Origin: Cymodocea nodosa
Lineage: Eukaryota; Streptophyta; Magnoliopsida; Alismatales; Cymodoceaceae
DNA length: 64,000 nucleotides
Direction: 5' to 3'
Assembly: GCA_036874045.1 (NCBI GenBank)
Contig: CM072343.1
Location: forward strand, 11,800,001 to 11,864,000
The notes under the pieces: generated by a model
What the model saw: only the letters and a program-made list of their open reading frames with translations
Told to the model about the DNA's origin: nothing
Database searches by the model: none
Shown: positions 55,640 through 64,000 of the stretch, piece by piece
Layout of the letters: each line of letters opens with the position of its first letter
How positions within the stretch are numbered: the first letter of the stretch is position 1
Program-made: the position numbers and the translations under genes

Positions 55640-56627
55640 CACTCTTACTTCTTCTTCAATTCCATATGCACTCTTTGGAAATTTAAGAATGGGTTAGAGT
55701 CTTTGTCCATTTACGTTAAATATATTCTAATTTTTAAGATTTTTAATTTCAATTACTTCATTAGAATAAATATTTTGAATTATGTATAGTCCTACCCATC
55801 TAGATCTTAATTTTCATAAATAATTATGAAGTCTAGTCATGTAAAGATATACTTCTTGTCTTATTTCAAATATTTTTAGAATAATTTTCTTATCATGCTA
55901 CAACTTCATCTTTTCTTTTTCCTTCAATGTTCTCAAATAAGCTTCGTTTCTAAATTTTTCTAACTCAATTAATTGTACCTTTCTATTTGCAACAGCTCAA
56001 TTTAAATTAGTATTTAAGGTTTTTAATGACCAATAAGCTTTGTGTTCTAATTCAGCAAGTAAGTGATAACTTTTCCCGTATACTATCCTAAAAGGTGACA
56101 TACCTAGGCTTGTTTTATAAGTTGTTCTATAAGCTCAAAGTGCATCTATTAATCTACTAGCCTAATCTTTCCTAGTAGGATTTGCTACTTTCTCTAAAAT
56201 TAATTTGATTTATTTGTTTGCACTTTCTACTTGTCCACTTGTTTGAGGATGATATGGAGTTGTAATTTTGTGATTTACTCCATATTTCTTCATTAAAGCA
56301 TCAAAACTTCTATTACAAAAATGAGCTCCCCTATCACTAATAATAGCTTTAGGTACTCTAAATCTAGCAATTATATTAGTTTTTATAAAATGTATTATCA
56401 CTTTATTGTCATTAGTTTTTGTAGGAATTACTTCTATCCATTTAGATACATAATCCACACCTAACAATATATAATTAAACTGATTGACATAAAAAATGGA
56501 CCTATAAAATCAATTCCCCATACATCAAAAATCTCGACTTCAACAATAAGATTTAGAAGCATCATATTTCTCTTTGATATCCTTCCTATTTGTTGACATC
56601 TTAAATAACTTAAATAGTATTTGTGAG
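55640..56627 (-). pseudogene. GYP-3 integrase
   Basis: Starts just after the zinc region ([14 protein letters not shown]), with the first catalytic Asp in [10 protein letters not shown] (about 56530) and, after a frameshift near 56470, a frame from 56467 with SDRGAHF and GQVESANK, so the triad is present. The C-terminal region follows to about 55640 with several stops. It aligns closely to GYP-1 integrase. The upstream end is cut by LTR B6 at 56628. Confidence 0.85.
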
Positions 56628-57690
56628 TGTTTGGGTGAATTTTGTTTGCTTTAATTATATGTTTATAATTTCTTTTAAAAGTAAATAAATAATTTTTACA
56701 AATTAGATATTAAATCCAATTTATTTTTAATTGCAAGTGCACAGTATCTATTGCATAAATGTGCAAGTACAAGTCGATCCCATAAAGACTAAGTAAAAAT
56801 TTTATACTATTTTGATTTTTACAGTCATAGGTTTATGTGTGTTGAATTACGCCCTCTATTAACTTACTACTAACTCAATGGACTTAGTTTGTTGAGTTAT
56901 AGTTAACTCAATGGACAATTCTCATGGACTTAAGTTAACTCCACTAGCCTCACTAGTAACTTTCAATCAAATTTGTTATTCATAAAGGAATTCAACCATC
57001 CATTGGGCAGTTCCACAAAATCTAAACAACATCTATTAAGCTTTTAATGTTAGTTTATACAGTATGTATCATTAATAACTACTAACACTCAGATATTTCA
57101 AATAGTAACCATATTAATCAAGATTTTAGAATTGCATATGTATGAGTTTCAGTAATTAGTAAAACTATTTTTTGTTTTTTGGAATGAAATAAACATAAAA
57201 CATTCAATAATACTAACAATACTAAACAAATGATACAACACTAATTTGATAAATATAAAAACATATAATGAGTTTTTGGTTTGTTTTTGTAATGATATGT
57301 TCCTAAATATGAACGAAAGGTGAAATATAAAAATTCTCTATTGACAGTAAAAACTTCCGTCACTATATGCAACATAATTATACCATTGAAAACTTAATCA
57401 CTTGTAGTTACGCATCCCTCTCTCTATAGAATCGCAAATCGAAACTTGTAAGTTGATCTCCTCTTCAGTATATTGGCATCAACCCGAAACAAAGCTAAGC
57501 TTTACTATCTCCAAAGAGATGATTCGATGCTTAGTGAAAATGACTTTTCTTTCTATGATGCAATCACTCCTTGCAATGGTTGACAGTCTTCGTGTTTGGT
57601 TCAAAATCGACCCAACATCTGAAAAGTATCCTCATAGACCTTTGATGGTTGGTGATGGTATTTGGTGGTGTTGTGGAGCTTTAGGGAATG
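56628..57690 (-). repeat. Gypsy LTR family B, copy B6 (partial)
   Basis: Starts TGTTTGGGTGAATTTTG in GYP-3 integrase and aligns with B4 to GGAGCTTTAGGGAATG, where B7 sequence begins. The ACTCAATGGACTTAG block lies at 56870-56945. Confidence 0.82.
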
Positions 57691-57716
57691 TTCTGTTTGT
57701 ATTGTTTACTTAAAAA

Positions 57717-59562
57717 CTTTGGGTAATTTTCGTTTACTGTAATTATATATTGATAATTCTTTTAGAAGTAAATAAACAAATTTTCACAAATTAAATATTA
57801 AATCCAATTTGTTTTAATTACAAGTGCATAGTGTCTATTGTATTTGTGTGCAAGTATAGGTTGATCCCACAGAGATTGAGTAAAAATTATGTACTATTTT
57901 GAATTTTATAACTAAATTTTCATGTGTGTTCAATTACGAACTTCGTTCACTTACTACTAACTCAATGGGCTTAGTTCGTGGAGTTACAATTAACTCAACG
58001 GACTAACTTTGTGGACTTAAGTTAACTCCACGGGCCTAACTAGTAATTTCCAATTAAATTTTGTTATTCACAAAGGAATTCGGCCATTCATTGGGTGGTT
58101 CCACAGAATGTAAATAACATCAATTAAGCTTTTAATATTAGTTAATCTGGGATTTATCATTAATCAACACTAACATTCAAGTATTTTAAATAGTAACCAT
58201 TAAGATTTTGGGTATTTTGTATGAATCAACTTCAATAATCACTAAAACTATTTCCTATGTTTTGAATCAAATAAATATGAAACATTTACAATATTGACAA
58301 TAATAACATTATCACAATATAGAACAAACGCTACAACACATAAATGCTAACTATAAATACAGATAATTAGTTTTGTTTTGGTATTTTTGTTTCAATATGT
58401 TCTTGAAGATGAATGGAAGGTGAAATGTAGAAATTCTCAATTGATAGTAAAAACTTTTGTCACTACATGCGACATGATTACACCATTGAAAACTTAATCA
58501 TTTACAGTCTCACCTCCTCCCCCTATAGAATTATGAGTCAAGACTTGTAAGTTGATCTTCTCTTTAGTATATTGACATCGACCCGAAACCAAGGCTAGAA
58601 GTTTTACGATCTCTTGAGAGATGAGTCAATGCTTTGTGAAAATGGCTTCCCTTCTTGCAATGCAATCACTCCTCACAATAGTTGTCAGTCACCATATTTG
58701 GCTTGGAATCGATTCGACATCTAGAAAGTATCCTCACAAACCTCCAATGGTTAGTGATTGGTGGTGGTGTTGTGGAGCTTCAAGGAACTTCCGATGCTTC
58801 CTATAGTTAGTGCGGTTCTCCACCACTCTTCACACACTTCTTTATTTTTCTCATCTTCTTTTTATATTTATTTTAGTAGTAACTACTTTCACCTAAATGA
58901 TCGATTGGATTTCCTTTATTCGTATCAACGATGATGATTTCTTCTTCATTCCGTGATTTAAATCTTGCGTGATACGTGTAATCATGGTTTTCCTTAGACT
59001 TTCCTATTTTTGCAACTACTTCACATTAAATATTAGAAAATAGTTGGTTTGTAGAGTTAGTGTAACTCAACGGACTTACTCTATTGATTTAATTGTTAAC
59101 TCAACAGATTTTCTTCATTGAATAAAGCTTAACTTAACAAACTTGATATAAAATAATAATATAAACATGTGCAACTCACATAATATAATATAACATCTAA
59201 ATTCATACATGCATACTTCTGCTTAACAAGTTTTTACACCTTTAAACTTGTAACTCAATGAACTTACCTTGTTGAGTAACTGTAACTCAATGAATTGCTA
59301 TCGTGCACCTGTACATGATATATGTATGTGCAGATAAAACATATCATATTTAATACCATAAAACCACACTTAAATCAGATTTTCAATCCTTCAGAAATGA
59401 TATTTAATTAACGTTAATTCCTTGAAATTATGCACATTCTATAATTAAGGCATATATTCATGCAATTATAACATAATGGCTTAATTCTCATATGATAAGC
59501 AAAATATTATGCAATTAACCATGACTTAACCATTAATATTATGCACTTTTTCATTCTAAACA
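57717..59562 (-). repeat. Gypsy LTR family B, copy B7 (complete)
   Basis: About 1846 bp from ACTTTGGGTAATTTTCG to TTCATTCTAAACA. The 9 bases before it (CTTAAAAAC) resemble the leader next to B4. At 59150-59290 it carries AACATGTGCAACTCACATAA and CACCTTTAAACTTGTAACTCAA, which look like decayed SIR LTR U3 sequence. The TATA-like TTTTTATATTTATTTTAG lies near 58860. Confidence 0.8.
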
Positions 59563-60983
59563 CTTCTTCCATACCTAACTTTTGCTAGTACCTTAGCAAA
59601 CTAATAAGGTTTAATTAACTGGTTTTTCTAATGTGTTAAAACTATTTCTTTACTTTATAAATCTGTATTCCTTATGAAATTCTTTTTTTCATCTTGTATC
59701 TTTAGAATACTAAGATTAGATTAATATAAAGATATTCTCTTTAATTTAGTAATTCAATTTAACATTGTTTTTCCTCTCTAACATGCAAATATATTTCAAA
59801 AATATGTAAATTATATAAAAAATATATATGCTGGCATCAAATAAGTGGTAGTTATACCATCAATTTTTCAAACATCTATTATCTTGAATTTTCCAATATG
59901 ATTTCCAAAATAAATTTCAATTGCATATGAATCAAAACATAACTCAACTTGATATGATTAAAACAAGAAGAATAATGAATTGTATCTCAGATAAACAACT
60001 TCAAAAATCTAATCTAGATTCACACTTCAATAGTCATAAATAAAAGAGAATATACTCAATTCAAAAGATATCTATACTTTTAATAAAATGCTTTCATCTT
60101 TTCAAAATGGTATATACATATTTTTACTTTAAAAGTTAATTTGAAAAGCTTGAATCATACAAGAGCTTTCTAGTGTACCCATATATCAAGTTTTCAGTGA
60201 ACAATCTCAAATTTGATCAGGACTTTAGGTTGCCAGATTTAAAGAGTCCTTTTTTAGGTCAACAATCCTTACATACCTATATGCTTGAGTACAAAAGGCT
60301 CATGATCAAACAAATTAATAAACTCTCAAAGCTTTTCTCTTTATCCTCATTTTTTTCTTTTCAACATAGTATATATATGTATTTCATTAATACAGATGCA
60401 ATAAAGTACAAATCTCATATAATCCAACTTCTACAATCTACTAAAAAATATGAATCCATATCAATAAGCTCATACTTTTTCTATAATTTAATATGATTTA
60501 CACAAATTATTCTACAAGTTTAATTAATCAAATTAAATGTATCCTTGATCATATGCATTTCATTTAATCCAAAAATTAGCATTTTAGCTTTTTCAGGATT
60601 TTAGATAATTTCCTAAATTTCAGTTAAGCATTTTGAGTCCTTTTAAAATTGTAAAATTGTTAAACTCATAAAATTCAGTAAAAACATAAGATAATCCATA
60701 TATGTAAATATATGATTACTGAGATATCTTATAATCGATATATGAAATTTTTTTACTAGATTTAGCTATCGAAAGGTTTTAGATAATTTTTAGATAGTTG
60801 TAGTGGATTTTCGAAAACTTATAGCAAAATTCATAAAAAAATTTATTAGCTTCTACAGAAATTTTACAGAATAATCCTAATTCCTACAATTGACAAGATT
60901 ACTTCAATTTCAATCTAATTACCTCTCCCCCATACTTACATTTTGCACTATACTTAATGTAAAAGATTTACAAGAAATACAAT
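59563..60983 (-). other. GYP-4 3' non-coding region
   Basis: Homologous to 49450-50870. It begins with a purine tract next to the LTR (GTATGGAAGAAG on the minus strand), contains the shared module (59690-60740), and has a second purine block at 60922-60935 (GTATGGGGGAGAGG). It is cut at 60984 by SIR-5. Plus-strand open frames here are antisense coincidences. Confidence 0.7.
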
Positions 60984-62505
60984 TGTTGAGTATTTTGTTT
61001 TGATGATGTGTGCTAAATGAAAGTAATCATATTTGCTCAATTACTATTGCTTGTCAAAGGAAATTAAGAACATCAATTAATATAGAAAACATTTACTGAT
61101 ATAAATACATGTCTCTATTGGATCTAAAATTATACTAAGTTAAATAACTAGTCGTTTCATTGCATTAATTTCTCATTTAACTAAACGTTAAGTTAACGTG
61201 TGTTTTTATCGAAAAGCATGATATGTTTTAAAGTTATATTTTCTGTATCATGAACAATGCACGCTTAGACAACTCGTTAAGTTAGAGTGTTATTTGTATA
61301 GAGGTCACGTGAGAACTTGTTGAATTAGAGGCTTAAAGGTTAAAATAGGTCACGTGAAAACTCGTTAAGTTAGTGAGTAAAAGAAGAGATGAACTCGTTA
61401 AGTTAGTGTTGTGCATGTGGTGAAATTAAAGGTTACGAATGTTATATTGTATCACGTGAGTTGCACATGTTTAACTCATTAAGTTAACATAACTGCACGT
61501 GTTGAGTTTCTATATTGAACACTAAGGCAACGCGTTAGGTTAGCGTTATAAACTTAAGTTGTTATTATTGCATATGGTAAAATTCTTATTATAAAAACAT
61601 TTATTTATTACTAGTTCATTGAGTTATCTGTAACACAACGAAGCTTGTTCGTTGAGTTAGCATAACACTATAGACTTAGTTCGTTGAGTTAGCTATAGTA
61701 CTTGTCACGTAAGTTGGCACATGAGGAACTCATTAAGTTAGAAACGTTAAGTTATATATCTACTTGTTTTACTCGTTTAGTTAACATTAAAGTAACAACT
61801 TATTATTACATTTGATGAAAAATTTTGGACGAGAAAGTTTATTTTGTAGGAAATTTTTCAGAGATCCAGGATTGATGATTAAAGAAAATTCAAAACGTAA
61901 ACGTGGGTCAGAACGTGTGTATTTCGATGAAGAAAAAAGAGAAGATGTGAAGAAGTGAAAAATTGGTAGTGATTAAACGTGGAGGATATGCATGAAGTGA
62001 AGATACAATATAAAAGGCATAGAATTCTCGTTGATCAGTTATCCTTGTACACTAAATGAAATATATTTTCAGGGATCAAAAACACCTTTCGGGGAAAGCT
62101 CTCAAATGGAAGAAAATTCAGTGAAGCAGAAATAGGTAAGATTTATGTCATTGAAGTATGAGGAGAAAGTAAATTTGGTGAAGCAAAGAAAGACAAGATA
62201 TTCGTCATTGAAGAATTACTAAAGAAGAAGAAATATCTCAAATAAGGAGAAATATTCTAAATTCTGCAAATTAGTTTTCTCTATTTGTAGTTATGAAATT
62301 GTATAGATGAAACATGGTATCGATATATAATTTCATCTACAATTTCTGAGGAGAATTGAATTGTATATTGTAATTAAAACCTTGAATAAAAATGATTTTA
62401 TGAAAATAGTGTCTCGATTTGTTTTTAATTTTGAAGTTTCAATTATAATTGAAAATGTTGAAAAACACAATTCACCCACCTCTTATGTGGCCATACGATC
62501 CTACA
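60984..62505 (+). repeat. SIR-5 5' LTR
   Basis: 1522 bp, TGTTGAGTATT to ACGATCCTACA. It has CACGTG boxes at 61306, 61351, 61453 and 61496, and TTCGTTGAGTTA and CTCGTTAAGTTAG motifs. Unlike the SIR-1 5' LTR, it keeps the TATA region. Confidence 0.92.
62006..62017 (+). promoter_or_regulatory. TATA box of SIR-5 5' LTR
   Basis: CAATATAAAAGG, identical to that in the SIR-1 3' LTR and the SIR-4 LTR. Confidence 0.7.
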
Positions 62506-62519
62506 AGTGGTATCAGAGC
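62506..62519 (+). promoter_or_regulatory. Primer binding site of SIR-5
   Basis: AGTGGTATCAGAGC follows the LTR end directly and looks intact for initiator-Met tRNA priming. Confidence 0.9.
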
Positions 62520-62705
62520 GATGTTAATAATCTTTGATATAAAATCAATACCAACTTATTTAATATCATTGCTTATTCTGCCTTCCTTGTTTTCAAATAG
62601 AAATTAATATCTAAGCATACATTTGACCTTCTTGATTTAAGGCTCAAGTTGTTTTAAAGTTTTTAAATTGTTTAAAATCAAATAGGTTGAAAAATCTAAG
62701 GTAAG

Positions 62706-63513
62706 ATGGCTACTAGAAATGGTAATTTTTTCTTGTATGAAGGTCAAAATCTTAATCGTCCTCCTTTATTTGATAGAATTCATTTTGAATATTAGAAATA
62801 TAGGATGATAGTCTTTCTTCAAAGTATAGATCATAAGTTGTGGTTCATGATTTCTAAACCATATACTCCGCTAACTACCCCTTATAATACTTGGACAATT
62901 ATTGAAAAAGAAAATGAAACTCTGAATGCTAAAGGCTTAAATATTTTATTTTGTGCATTGAGTTATGAATAGTTTAGTAAAGTATCGGCATATAAATCTG
63001 CTTATAAGGTGTGGCATGCATTAGAAGTTTCACATGAAGGTACTTCTCAAGTTAAAGAGATTAAGATTAATATGTTAATTCATAAGTATGAACTCTTTAA
63101 GATGCATGAAGACGAAAGTATTTTTGAGATGTTTTCCAAATTCCTTGATATCATAAACTCTTTAAAATGCTTAGGAAAGAATTTTGAATAGGACTTAGTG
63201 AGGAAAATTCTTAGATCCCTAAGTTCTAAATGGTCTCATAAAGTAACATCAATTGAGAAATCATGAGATTTAAATATTTATACCATAAATGAACTTATAG
63301 GAAACTTAACTGCTTATGAAGTTCAATTAAATGATTCACTGAGTCACAACAAATTAAAACTGAAGAAAGAAATAGCCTTCGAAATTAATTCAAATTCTGA
63401 AATATCTACTAATTCTAACGAGGATTTGATTTTGCTGATTAGGAAATTTAAGAAAGCATGGAAAGTTAGAAAACAGCAAAGGAACAAAAATGACAAACCC
63501 TCAACGTCAAAGT
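62706..63513 (+). pseudogene. SIR-5 Gag (interrupted)
   Basis: ATG at 62706, frame MATRNGNFFLYEGQNLNRPP, co-linear with SIR-1 Gag through VWHALEVSHEGTSQVKE and the acidic stretch to NDKPSTSK. Stops: TAG at codon 30 where SIR-1 has Trp, TAG at codon 89 (62970-62972) and codon 162 (63189-63191), both also present in SIR-1, and TGA near 63264. It ends at 63513, before the zinc knuckle, where an LTR is inserted. Confidence 0.85.
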
Positions 63514-64000
63514 TGTTAGAACCCTAGTATTTTGATAATGCAAAAACCTGTGTAAGGAAATATATTGTATTTCACAATGAAGATAGTGCAGCTAAAGTTC
63601 AGAAGGCAGATAAATAGAATTGGATAGTTCAAAATTTACTACTATAAAGCTACAAGAAAATCAGATAGTTACCAAGCCAAGTATCTGGAAGAAAGTTAAT
63701 TTTTAGTAGGTTACAAGCTTAAGTATCTTAAGAGTAAAGTAGCAGAAATACCTTCGGACAGTTAGAAGGATAACAATTTGAATTTACAAAGTCTTTGGAG
63801 AGTTAAATGATCGGATAGTTAAGAAAGATTGAATGATCAGAGAGTTAAGGAATTAACTATCCGAAAGCTAAAGGACTTTTCGGTAAGTTAGAAAAGCTAA
63901 CTATCCGAAACTTAAGTCATTCAATTACCCACATGCAGAAATCCAAAATAGAAGACTTAAGTGATTTTTCGATGAGTTAGAATGCTAACTATTAGAAAAA
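63514..64000 (+). repeat. LTR start of another copia-type element (partial)
   Basis: TGTTAGAACCCTAGTATTTTGATAATG has the form of the Sirevirus LTR starts at 47495 and 60984 and of the solo LTR (TGTTAGGAATTTAA...). TAACTATCCGAAA motifs recur at 63853-63866 and 63898-63910, with an inverted form near 63811. It runs off the window; orientation is inferred from the LTR start. Confidence 0.6.

Larger units (their letters stand above)
49450..56627 (-). mobile_element. GYP-3: composite Ty3/gypsy remnant
   Basis: Left to right: polypurine tract, 3' non-coding region including the module shared with Sireviruses, second purine block, F-box pseudogene, Athila-type gag, spacer, then integrase and its 3' region. 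The order gag-left-of-integrase on the minus strand is wrong for one element, so at least two gypsy copies were joined. It ends where LTR B6 interrupts integrase. Confidence 0.65.
60984..64000 (+). mobile_element. SIR-5: 5' end of a plus-strand Sirevirus
   Basis: A complete 5' LTR, an intact PBS and most of gag, same family as SIR-1 and SIR-4. It is interrupted at 63514 by another LTR; the rest lies beyond the window. Confidence 0.88.

Overview
This window is AT-rich nuclear DNA from a flowering plant, probably a eudicot. The plant origin follows from the retrotransposon lineages: Sirevirus and Tnt1-like Ty1/copia, Athila/Tat-type Ty3/gypsy with tRNA-Asp-like primer sites, and Met-initiator-type copia primer sites. 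I cannot name the species. Almost everything is nested, decayed LTR retrotransposons. I found no intact host gene, RNA gene or CRISPR array. The one host-like gene is an F-box pseudogene at 51440-52548 on the minus strand.

Layout, using local names. (1) 483-22715 is SIR-2, an old plus-strand Sirevirus. Its 5' LTR (483-16982 overall) is split by a solo Sirevirus LTR (980-10379, TSD AGTTT) that contains the minus-strand gypsy GYP-1 (1151-9353), and by a full-length Tnt1-like copia, COP-1 (11005-16501, TSD GAACC). Its gag is split by LTR fragments at 17501-18243 and 18705-20164. (2) 22716-27417 is SIR-3, a minus-strand Sirevirus remnant meeting SIR-2 tail to tail. It is cut by a gypsy LTR of family 'B' (27418-28393 and 40854-41177), which in turn received SIR-1 (28394-40848, minus, 12.5 kb, TSD GCTTG), the most complete element here. 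(3) 41640-45951 is GYP-2 (minus; pol fragments, primer site, 5' LTR), inserted in SIR-4 (45952-48988, plus; third ORF and 3' LTR), which sits in another B LTR. (4) 48989-56627 is GYP-3: 3' LTR, long 3' non-coding region, F-box pseudogene, Athila-type gag and, further right, integrase. (5) 56628-60983 holds two more B LTRs and a GYP-4 3' region, into which SIR-5 (60984 onward, plus) inserted. SIR-5 gag is interrupted at 63514 by one more LTR that runs off the window.

How the parts work. Each complete element would transcribe from its LTR TATA box, make Gag (capsid and zinc knuckle) and Pol (protease, reverse transcriptase, RNase H, integrase), prime minus-strand DNA at the PBS and plus-strand DNA at the polypurine tracts, and integrate with a 5-bp duplication. 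None looks able to do this alone now. Stops, frameshifts and mutated YVDD boxes are everywhere, and most stops fit C-to-T deamination of methylated DNA.

Most notable observations: the SIR family carries a third ORF of about 766 codons after pol that looks like the family annotated as 'putative plant transposon protein' rather than an envelope; SIR-1 and SIR-5 share two identical TAG codons in gag; Sirevirus and gypsy elements share a roughly 1.1-kb non-coding module and stretches of LTR sequence; short motifs based on ACTCAACGGACT are amplified in both superfamilies; and SIR LTRs carry arrays of CACGTG G-boxes.
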